This document shows positions 1 to 5,113 of a stretch of 9,124 bases of DNA, one piece after another (within the stretch, counting starts at the first letter, position 1; each line of letters starts with the position of its first letter). The stretch is from Heteroruminococcus sp964369885. Lineage in GTDB: Bacteria > Bacillota > Clostridia > Oscillospirales > Ruminococcaceae. The notes beneath the pieces are model-generated. The model had not been told where the DNA came from and did no database searches. It saw only the letters and a program-made list of their open reading frames with translations. Position numbers and translations under genes: made by a program. The DNA lies in contig CAYJGQ010000088.1 of assembly GCA_964369885.1 (NCBI GenBank), forward strand, positions 1 to 9,124. Reading direction: 5' to 3'.

Positions 1-59
1 AGGCAGAAAAGCCGTAGCCACGCCCCCGCCGAAGATGTGCCTTTGATAAGTGTAGCCGC

Positions 60-105
60 AAAAAACTTCGCCCCCTGCCATGGGCAGGGGGCGTGCATAA
101 GTTTT
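60..105 (-). terminator. Intrinsic terminator downstream of the nhaC-family gene
   Basis: An 11-bp perfect inverted repeat (69-79 with 83-93, arm CGCCCCCTGCC, 3-nt loop) is followed on the minus strand by AAG and six T (65-60). That is a normal intrinsic terminator for the antiporter gene ending at 219, although it lies about 125 nt past the stop. Outer bases AAAACTT (62-68) and AAGTTTT (98-104) can extend the stem, so the element may also work in the other direction. Seen directly; termination is inferred. Confidence 0.7.
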
Positions 106-108
106 CGT

Positions 109-128
109 CCACCTTTTTCAAAAGGTGG
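109..128. repeat. Short inverted repeat (hairpin)
   Basis: CCACCTTTT (109-117) and AAAAGGTGG (120-128) are perfect complements separated by 2 nt. In practice the innermost pairs would open to give a larger loop. No T-run follows on either strand, so it is not a convincing terminator. It adjoins the repeat patch at 125-214 and may be part of the same dispersed element. Confidence 0.5.
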
Positions 129-214
129 CAGGGGTGTGGGGACAGCGTCCCCACGGTCTTGACCTTTCGCGTAGCGACAGGGACAGCGTCCCCGCGGTCT
201 GTGGCAGGGGTGTG
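125..214. repeat. Repeat patch with two duplicated modules; holds the left copy of a 44-nt repeat
   Basis: Two modules each occur twice. GTGGCAGGGGTGTG is at 125-138 and 201-214. A 20-nt block beginning GGACAGCGTCCCC is at 140-159 and 181-200 with one mismatch. The blocks contain small palindromes (GGGGAC-AGC-GTCCCC at 138-152; TCGC-GTA-GCGA at 167-177). Positions 139-182 are repeated exactly, in inverted orientation, at 9081-9124. No coding sense is evident. This looks like a dispersed, REP- or MITE-like palindromic intergenic repeat; it encodes no transposase and the family is not one I can name. Confidence 0.75.
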
Positions 215-218
215 TGGT

Positions 219-1751
219 TTAGGCTTGTGCGCGTTTTTTTGTAATGCGGCTAATTACAATCAGTGCGGTAAACAGAAGTGCCAGCGAAACGCCAAGTGTT
301 AGGAAAACATTGCTTGTAAAGCCCGCCACCAAGAAGCCAATAAAGCTACAACCTGCCACCAACAGCGAGTATGGAATTTGGGTGGCAACGTGGTCTATAT
401 GGTTACAGCCTGCACCTGTTGAGGCAAGTATTGTGGTATCCGATATAGGGGAGCAGTGATCACCGAATACAGAGCCTGCCAAAACTGCCGACAGGGAAAT
501 AACCATCAAATCCTGTGCACCAAGCTCGGTGCATACAGCAATAACTATGGGAATTAGTATACCAAATGTACCCCATGAGGTACCCATCGAGAAGGAAAGA
601 AACGCAGCTATGATGAAGATAATGGCCGGGATAAATGCAGGGGACATGTTAAACTGCTTTACCATATCCGAAACATAAATACCTGTACCCAGCATATCAC
701 GGCATATCGTGCTCATAGACCAAGCGAGTGTAAGAATGATAAAAGCAGGTACCATGGTGGCCACGCCCTTACCAACACCCTCCATAAAGGCACTAAACTT
801 TAGTAGCTTGCGGGGTATAAATAGCAAAAATGTAAATATAACAGCCACAAGCGAGCCGTAGGCCAGTGCCACGGTAGCGGAAGTATCACCAAAGGCCTGG
901 AACATGCTCACACCCTCAGCGCCGTAGCCGCCAACATAAAGCATGGCAACAATGCAGGAAACAACCAGCACCACAAGGGGCAAAACAAGATCATACACAC
1001 GCCCCTTTTTGGATATGTTGTCCTGTTCGGCTATCGAAACATCGGCAGCGGCGGCCTCTGGGTTTGAAAAGAGATCGCCATTACGAGCATTCTGCTCAAA
1101 CTTTGCCATGGGGCCAAACTCAAGATTTGTTACCGATAGCACCACCACCATAACAAGGGTAAGCACTGCATAAAGGTTGTAGGGAATGGCCTGGGTAAAT
1201 GCAACCATACCATTCATACCTGTGTCGGACATATAGCTTACAACCGAGCCTGCCCAGGAGGATATGGGCGCTATAATACATACAGGTGCAGCTGTTGCGT
1301 CAATTATGTAGGCAAGTTTTGCGCGGGAAATGTTGTGTTTATCGGTAACAGGCTTCATAACGGTGCCCACGGTCAGACAATTAAAGTAATCATCGATAAA
1401 AATCAAAACACCAAGTCCCAGCGTGGCCAGTTGTGCACCTGTACGATTTTTTATCTTGCTTGTGGCCCACTGACCATAAGCTCTCGAGCCACCTGCAAGG
1501 GATATTACATATACAAGTGCGCCCAGTATACCCAAGAAGATGATGAGATGTACATCAAAACGATTTGTCATTGCAAAAAATGTGCTATCCAGTACGGTGC
1601 CCAGGTTTCCGCCAACCTGAAACGCGTAGATTGATGCGCCCGACAATATTCCAATTACAAGAGATGATATGACCTCTTTTGTGGCCAGTGCCAGGCCAAT
1701 AGCAATAATTGGGGGCAGTATGGACAAGATTCCGGCATTAATAGGTTCCAT
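219..1751 (-). CDS. nhaC: NhaC-family Na+/H+ (or substrate/cation) antiporter
   Basis: Predicted 510-residue inner-membrane antiporter of the Na_H_antiporter/NhaC superfamily, which exchanges Na+ (or an organic acid or amino acid) against H+. The protein is hydrophobic throughout, with roughly 11-13 membrane segments. Family signatures are visible: FIDDYFN at 118-124, GTSWGTFGILIPI at 390-402, GDHCSPISDTT at 430-440 and HIDHVATQIPY at 451-461. A charged soluble loop spans about residues 210-250, and the C-terminus is basic (ITKKRAQA). The ATG at 1751 is chosen because AAGGAGAGG lies 7 nt upstream; an in-frame ATG 14 codons earlier lacks such a site. The gene stands alone on the minus strand, divergent from the corA operon, with its own promoter. 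The family also includes malate/lactate and amino-acid antiporters, so the substrate is not settled by sequence alone. Confidence 0.93.
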   Translation of the reverse strand: MEPINAGILSILPPIIAIGLALATKEVISSLVIGILSGASIYAFQVGGNLGTVLDSTFFAMTNRFDVHLIIFLGILGALVYVISLAGGSRAYGQWATSKIKNRTGAQLATLGLGVLIFIDDYFNCLTVGTVMKPVTDKHNISRAKLAYIIDATAAPVCIIAPISSWAGSVVSYMSDTGMNGMVAFTQAIPYNLYAVLTLVMVVVLSVTNLEFGPMAKFEQNARNGDLFSNPEAAAADVSIAEQDNISKKGRVYDLVLPLVVLVVSCIVAMLYVGGYGAEGVSMFQAFGDTSATVALAYGSLVAVIFTFLLFIPRKLLKFSAFMEGVGKGVATMVPAFIILTLAWSMSTICRDMLGTGIYVSDMVKQFNMSPAFIPAIIFIIAAFLSFSMGTSWGTFGILIPIVIAVCTELGAQDLMVISLSAVLAGSVFGDHCSPISDTTILASTGAGCNHIDHVATQIPYSLLVAGCSFIGFLVAGFTSNVFLTLGVSLALLFTALIVISRITKKRAQA

Positions 1752-1811
1752 TAGTTTACCTCTCCTTTTTATTCTACCTAAAATTACAAACAAAAAAATA
1801 ATACCTCAAAA

Positions 1812-1840
1812 ATTGTATCATAAATTCCACTTTACAGCAA
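1812..1840 (-). promoter_or_regulatory. Sigma-A promoter of the nhaC-family gene
   Basis: On the minus strand, TTGCTG (1840-1835) is separated by exactly 17 nt from TACAAT (1817-1812). An extended -10 TG precedes the hexamer (TGATACAAT). The predicted start near 1805 gives a 5' UTR of about 54 nt ending in AAGGAGAGG. The -35 region overlaps one copy of CCACTTTAC (1827-1835), which recurs at 1891-1899 in the palindrome upstream of corA. Confidence 0.75.
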
Positions 1841-1867
1841 CATAATATCAAAGTTTATCAAGTATTA

Positions 1868-1936
1868 TTCGGTAAAATCATAAAAATCTGCCACTTTACG
1901 GAAGTTTTCGGTAAAGAAGATGCAAAATATTCGGTA
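1868..1936. promoter_or_regulatory. Candidate operator: 23-bp palindrome and repeated TTCGGTA
   Basis: A near-perfect palindrome at 1894-1916 reads CTTTACgGAA, a 3-nt centre, then TTCgGTAAAG, with one non-matching position per arm. Its right half-site TTCGGTA also occurs as direct copies at 1868-1874 and 1930-1936. The left part CCACTTTAC recurs at 1827-1835 over the nhaC -35 region. The array lies between two divergent promoters, ending 5 nt before the corA -35 box. This is typical of a binding site for a dimeric regulator, but I cannot name one. Confidence 0.5.
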
Positions 1937-1940
1937 TGAC

Positions 1941-1969
1941 TTGCAATAAGGCAAAAATAGGGATATAAT
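1941..1969 (+). promoter_or_regulatory. Sigma-A promoter of the corA operon
   Basis: TTGCAA (1941-1946) is followed by a 17-nt spacer and a perfect TATAAT (1964-1969). Transcription would start near 1976, giving a leader of about 220 nt before the corA ATG. This is the clearest promoter in the window. Confidence 0.85.
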
Positions 1970-2029
1970 TAATCTAAAGCAGTGGGCGGTATTTTGCCCA
2001 CAAAATACATAAATATTGGAGGTGTCGTC

Positions 2030-2110
2030 GTGCATAGCGACCCGGGACGAAGTAGAAAACAAAAAATAAATATCTCGGGAATGGACGGCACGCCTCTTTT
2101 GATGGTTTAG
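2030..2110 (+). CDS. Putative 26-residue leader peptide upstream of corA
   Basis: A GTG-started ORF of 26 codons has GGAGG (2018-2022) 7 nt before the start, a near-ideal site. The peptide begins MHSDPGRSRKQK and ends LLMV before TAG at 2108-2110. The N-terminus carries an Asp-Pro pair at residues 4-5 followed by a basic stretch. In enterobacterial MgtL, early acidic/proline residues (MEPDP) destabilise the ribosome at low Mg2+; similarity here is only of type and position. Translation would melt the 2019-2029/2084-2096 stem, and its stop lies 11 nt before the terminator hairpin, so it is placed to control attenuation of corA. Whether it is translated is unknown. Confidence 0.5.
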   Translation: MHSDPGRSRKQKINISGMDGTPLLMV

Positions 2111-2120
2111 AGTTTTTTTG

Positions 2121-2192
2121 CCTCCTTTCTCGGGAATCATGCTGTGGGCGTTACTGCGCCCGGGTATGAACTACGCCCGAAGGAGGTTTTTT
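2121..2192 (+). terminator. Attenuator terminator that also hides the corA ribosome binding site
   Basis: CCTCCTT (2121-2127) and CGGG (2131-2134) pair with CCCG (2176-2179) and AAGGAGG (2180-2186), with a 3-nt bulge. Six T follow immediately (2187-2192), and the corA ATG is at 2196. The 3' arm AAGGAGG is the corA Shine-Dalgarno, so folding would stop transcription and, in any read-through RNA, block translation. An inner hairpin GGGCG/CGCCC (2146-2150/2157-2161) can form in the loop. Confidence 0.75.
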
Positions 2193-2195
2193 ATT

Positions 2196-3125
2196 ATGAT
2201 AACTTGCTACAAAACAATTGACAACCGTTTGCAGATGATCCCAACCCTTGAAAAGGGTTGTTGGGTGTCGGCAATTGCCCCAAATGAGGACGAGATCGCC
2301 TACCTTGTGGAGGAACTTTCAATCGACCAAGATTTTGTGCGGGCCGCACTGGATGACGAGGAATCCTCTCGTATTGAAAACGAGGACGGCCAAATCCTTG
2401 TAATTGTCGACGTTCCCACCGCCGACCGTCAGGACGACAGATCGGCACAGTACTCCACAATGCCTATGGGCATTATACTGGCAGGGGACTACGTTGTTAC
2501 AATATGTCTTCGCCCACATCAGGTCATCACCGAGATGACCGACGGCATAGTTAAAAATCTTACCCCACATCTAAAGACACGTTTCTTACTCATGCTGCTT
2601 TTGCGCATTGCCTCGCGCTTTCTACTCTATCTAAAGCAGATAGACAAACTCTCATCATACACAGAACAGCAGCTCCACAAATCCATGCGAAACAAGGAAC
2701 TTTTTCAGCTCCTGGGGCTGGAAAAATCCCTTATTTACTTCTCAACCTCGCTTCGCTCCAACGAGGTAACCCTTGAAAAAATCATGCGTGGGCGCACAAT
2801 CAAACTCTATGAGGAGGATGAGGAAATTCTTGAGGATGTCCTCATCGAAATTAAACAGGCCATAGAGATGTGTAACATCTACTCAAACATTCTATCGGGT
2901 ACTATGGGAGCCTTTGCCTCAATTATCTCAAACAATCTTAGCATTGTCATGAAAACCTTAACATCACTTACAATTGTAATGGCCATCCCCACCATTGTTT
3001 CGGGGTTTTATGGCATGAATGTTTCGGGGCTTCCAATGCCGTTTTTTTGGTTTCCTGCCGCTATTGCAGGGGGACTAATGCTCATCATGGGCTTTGTTCT
3101 TTATAAAAAAAATCTGTTTAGGTAG
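2196..3125 (+). CDS. corA: CorA-family divalent cation (Mg2+) transporter
   Basis: Predicted 309-residue CorA channel, which forms membrane pentamers for passive Mg2+ (sometimes Co2+/Ni2+) uptake. The large N-terminal cytosolic alpha/beta domain and long stalk helices occupy roughly residues 1-245; charged coiled stretches such as YEEDEEILEDVLIEIKQAIE are visible. Two C-terminal membrane segments lie at about 250-271 and 282-303. The signature GMN is at residues 273-275 in YGMNVSGLP, and the C-terminus is basic (YKKNLFR), as expected. Length is normal. The ATG at 2196 is preceded by AAGGAGG at 9 nt; in-frame extension to upstream TTG/ATG codons would run through the terminator hairpin and is rejected. 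First gene of the plus-strand operon; the next ATG is 12 nt after its stop. Confidence 0.95.
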   Translation: MITCYKTIDNRLQMIPTLEKGCWVSAIAPNEDEIAYLVEELSIDQDFVRAALDDEESSRIENEDGQILVIVDVPTADRQDDRSAQYSTMPMGIILAGDYVVTICLRPHQVITEMTDGIVKNLTPHLKTRFLLMLLLRIASRFLLYLKQIDKLSSYTEQQLHKSMRNKELFQLLGLEKSLIYFSTSLRSNEVTLEKIMRGRTIKLYEEDEEILEDVLIEIKQAIEMCNIYSNILSGTMGAFASIISNNLSIVMKTLTSLTIVMAIPTIVSGFYGMNVSGLPMPFFWFPAAIAGGLMLIMGFVLYKKNLFR

Positions 3126-3137
3126 GGGGGACGCACC

Positions 3138-3767
3138 ATGAGTAATCACACAGTCATAACGGTTGGGCGCCAATTTGGTAGTGGAGGACGAGAGATAGGC
3201 AGACTACTTGCCCAAAAGCTCGACATTCCTTGCTATGACAAAGAACTACTTAAAAAAGCAGCACAGGACAGCGGTGTTAGCCACGAGATGTTTGAACGAG
3301 CCGATGAACAACCCAGCAACAGTTTTCTATACTCGCTATCACTTGGAAGTGTTTCCTCAAGCGGAAACATCAATATATCCACCATGGATCTTTTGACAAA
3401 TGATAAGCTGTTTGCTATCCAGGCCGATACAGTACAGCGCATCGCATCTGAGGAGTCCTGCGTGATTATCGGCCGCTGCGCCGACTACATACTGCGCGAT
3501 TTACCACAGCTTACCTCGGTGTTTATCCGTGCCGATGAGGATTACCGTGTCAAGCGAATTTGCGATGAATTTGGCTACTCTAATGACATTGCAAAGCAAA
3601 GGATGCGTAAAATTGATCGCCGCCGTGCCAGCCACTATGGCTACTACTCCGACCGCAATTGGGGGGACATAGACAATTATGATTTATGTCTTAATGCCGG
3701 AAAACTTGGCAGTGAAAAAGCGGTGGAGCTTATAATTAAACTCATCGAGCTTAAAAAACAAGTGTAG
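3138..3767 (+). CDS. Cytidylate-kinase-like family protein (P-loop nucleotide kinase)
   Basis: The 209-residue protein matches the Cytidylate_kin2 family widespread in Clostridia. An N-terminal P-loop-like segment GRQFGSGGREIG is at residues 10-21, followed by a short strand IPCYDKELL (30-38). A central CVIIGRCADYIL (108-119) and a C-terminal RRRASHYGYYSDRNWGD (161-177), then NYDLCLNAG (180-188), are family hallmarks. The predicted role is phosphate transfer to a cytidine-type nucleotide, but members are mostly uncharacterised and distinct from Cmk, so the substrate is open. The ATG at 3138 has GGGGGG (3125-3130) 7 nt upstream, overlapping the corA stop. The IspF-like ATG follows its stop by 20 nt, so all three are probably co-transcribed. 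Confidence 0.88.
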   Translation: MSNHTVITVGRQFGSGGREIGRLLAQKLDIPCYDKELLKKAAQDSGVSHEMFERADEQPSNSFLYSLSLGSVSSSGNINISTMDLLTNDKLFAIQADTVQRIASEESCVIIGRCADYILRDLPQLTSVFIRADEDYRVKRICDEFGYSNDIAKQRMRKIDRRRASHYGYYSDRNWGDIDNYDLCLNAGKLGSEKAVELIIKLIELKKQV

Positions 3768-3787
3768 TGTTTCTTATGGGAGAAAAT

Positions 3788-4270
3788 ATGAGAATTGGAT
3801 ATGGCTATGCCGTGGCCTGTACCACGGTGCGCAAAAATTGTAATATAATGCTTGGCGGTGTGAGCACCCCATGGCTCTTGGAACTTGCAAGCTATGACGG
3901 TGCCAAAACCGATATTGTAAGCAAGGCCATTGGCGAGAGCCTTATAGGTGCGGCAGGCTTTGGAGATCTTGCCTCCTGTGGTCTTGAGGCCTCGGCCGAG
4001 CTTTCTCACTATGAGGTGCTAAGCCGTGCAGCCCAGCTTATTCGTGAGGAGGGCTACGCAATATCTAATATTGATCTGCAAATTCTCATGCAGGAAAACA
4101 CAATAGGTGAACACCTTGAGGCCATAAAAAAGAGTTTGGCTACCGCCATGTGTTGTCGAGCCGAGCAGATAAATGTAAAATCGGCCGACGAGCGTTGGAT
4201 GGGCATAACCGGCCACGGACAGGGCATAACTGCCACGGCGGTCTGCCTGCTTAAGGACCTTGAGAATTAA
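3788..4270 (+). CDS. IspF-like protein lacking catalytic metal ligands (probable pseudoenzyme)
   Basis: The 160-residue protein has the length and block order of 2-C-methyl-D-erythritol 2,4-cyclodiphosphate synthase: MRIGYG at the N-terminus, LGGVSTP (22-28), LIGAAGFGDL (52-61), GYAISNIDLQI (89-99), INVKS (128-132) and GITGHGQGI (139-147). The active site is not conserved. Against my memory of E. coli IspF, Zn ligands D8 and H10 are both Ala (GYAVAC at 6-11) and H42 aligns with Lys46. The HSDGD motif becomes roughly GAKTD, Mg ligand E135 aligns with Arg136, and RGEG becomes HGQG. A 2-residue insertion separates the first blocks. It is therefore unlikely to make MEcPP; a binding or repurposed role is inferred. 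The ATG at 3788 has GGGAG 5 nt upstream; an earlier GTG overlapping the kinase stop is less likely. The reading frame is intact, so this is divergence rather than decay. Confidence 0.8.
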   Translation: MRIGYGYAVACTTVRKNCNIMLGGVSTPWLLELASYDGAKTDIVSKAIGESLIGAAGFGDLASCGLEASAELSHYEVLSRAAQLIREEGYAISNIDLQILMQENTIGEHLEAIKKSLATAMCCRAEQINVKSADERWMGITGHGQGITATAVCLLKDLEN

Positions 4271-4335
4271 TACGGTGTGAAATAATTTGAGCCACTGCAC
4301 CTACTGTAACCTAAATTCAAAATGAATAAACAAGC

Positions 4336-4380
4336 CCCCCTCATGCATAAGAGGTTAGTGACGGTTTTTGCATGAGGGGG
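4336..4380 (+). promoter_or_regulatory. Hairpin sequestering the cwlD ribosome binding site
   Basis: A 12-bp perfect stem pairs CCCCCTCATGCA (4336-4347) with TGCATGAGGGGG (4369-4380) across a 21-nt loop. The 3' arm ends with GAGGGGG, the Shine-Dalgarno of the ATG at 4389, at 8-nt spacing. No T-run follows, so it is not an intrinsic terminator. It would lower translation of cwlD relative to upstream genes unless opened. Confidence 0.7.
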
Positions 4381-4388
4381 TGTGTATT

Positions 4389-5093
4389 ATGAGAAGAAAA
4401 GTTATATTAATGGCCTTTGCAGTATTGTGTGGTGCTATCACGATTAGCGGAATACTGCAGGTGGACGAGGTAACACCTGCCATGGCACCAATTACAGCAA
4501 AAGCGACCACAATTATCATTGACCCGGGTCACGGCGGTCCCGATGGTGGGGCCGTTGGTGTTTTGGGTGTTGTGGAAAAGGATATTAATCTTGCTATTTC
4601 TTTGCGTGTGGCCGATTTTTTTGAGGTGATGGGCTACGATATTGTTATGACTCGTGAGAGTGACATCTCAATACATGACAGCGATGTTGTAGGTGTGGGT
4701 AGGCAAAAAATATCAGATTTAAACAATCGCCTTGAAATAATGAAGCAATACCCCGAGGGCATTGTGTTATCGGTGCATCAAAACCAATTTAGTCAGTCAA
4801 AATACAGTGGTGCACAGGTTTTTTATGGCGCACAACACTCCAATAGCTCGCAGCTGGCCATGATACTGCAGACAAATTTTGTCTCGCTCATCCAGCCCGA
4901 GAACAACCGGCAGATAAAACAGGCCCCAGGTGATATATATCTAATGCAAAATGCCCCCTCGGCCGCCGTGCTGATTGAATGCGGGTTTCTCTCAAATCCA
5001 CAGGAGGCCGAAATGCTAACCCGTCCCGAATACCAAAATAAACTTGCATTTGTAATTTTTGCATCAACGGTGCAGTATATACATGAGACCTAA
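4389..5093 (+). CDS. cwlD: N-acetylmuramoyl-L-alanine amidase, CwlD-like
   Basis: Predicted 234-residue Zn-dependent Amidase_3 enzyme that removes the stem peptide from muramic acid. In spore formers CwlD, with a deacetylase, makes the muramic-delta-lactam of cortex peptidoglycan. An N-terminal signal/anchor is at residues 5-24. IDPGHGGPDGGAVG (44-57) carries Zn ligand His48, EKDINL (63-68) gives Glu63, LSVHQN (127-132) gives His130, and LIECGFLSNPQEAEML (195-210) holds catalytic Glu197. Length and intervening motifs (MTRESD, YSGAQVFY, GDIYLMQ) closely follow B. subtilis CwlD as I recall it. The ATG at 4389 is chosen by GAGGGGG 8 nt upstream; a TTG seven codons earlier lies inside the hairpin. 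It is separated from the IspF-like gene by 118 nt and from radA by 20 nt. Confidence 0.9.
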   Translation: MRRKVILMAFAVLCGAITISGILQVDEVTPAMAPITAKATTIIIDPGHGGPDGGAVGVLGVVEKDINLAISLRVADFFEVMGYDIVMTRESDISIHDSDVVGVGRQKISDLNNRLEIMKQYPEGIVLSVHQNQFSQSKYSGAQVFYGAQHSNSSQLAMILQTNFVSLIQPENNRQIKQAPGDIYLMQNAPSAAVLIECGFLSNPQEAEMLTRPEYQNKLAFVIFASTVQYIHET

Positions 5094-5113
5094 CAACCAA
5101 AGGAGGGGCAAAC

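Larger units (their letters stand above)
1976..2195 (+). promoter_or_regulatory. Structured corA leader RNA (putative attenuator or riboswitch-like)
   Basis: The leader between promoter and corA holds several helices. The first is a hairpin GTGGGC/GCCCAC (1982-1987/1996-2001). A long stem pairs 2019-2029 with 2084-2096 and would bury the Shine-Dalgarno of the leader ORF. Inside it CCCGGGA (2041-2047) can pair with TCTCGGG (2073-2079, one G-U). A terminator hairpin lies at 2121-2186. The 10-mer TCTCGGGAAT occurs at 2073-2082 and again at 2128-2137, in the 5' arm of the terminator, so 2041-2047 has two possible partners. I checked by eye for M-box, yybP-ykoY, NiCo, fluoride and guanidine consensus cores and recognised none. 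The structure is inferred from base pairing only. Confidence 0.6.

Noticed and set aside
125..214. CRISPR-like array
   Set aside because: Only two copies of each short module, in alternating order, with no constant repeat-spacer spacing and no cas genes.
93..302. 69-codon plus-strand frame at the left edge
   Set aside because: It is composed of the repeat patch and the antisense of the nhaC 3' end; no ribosome binding site or family resemblance.
1752..1793. 14-residue N-terminal extension of the NhaC-family protein
   Set aside because: It runs through the AAGGAGAGG site that fits the ATG at 1751; the extension is basic and not family-like.
1865..2140. 91-codon minus-strand frame between nhaC and corA
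   Set aside because: It overlaps the palindrome, the corA promoter and the structured leader, has no ribosome binding site and resembles no protein.
2118..2195. 26-codon N-terminal extension of corA starting at TTG 2118
   Set aside because: It would be read through the terminator hairpin, has no ribosome binding site, and is unlike CorA N-termini; ATG 2196 has AAGGAGG at 9 nt.
3767..3787. GTG start of the IspF-like gene overlapping the kinase stop
   Set aside because: The ATG at 3788 gives the exact IspF N-terminus (MRIG) and has GGGAG at 5 nt.
4287..4317. Possible promoter upstream of cwlD (TTGAGC and TAAATT)
   Set aside because: Spacing is 19 nt and both boxes are weak; not supported as a sigma-A promoter, though a sporulation sigma site cannot be excluded.
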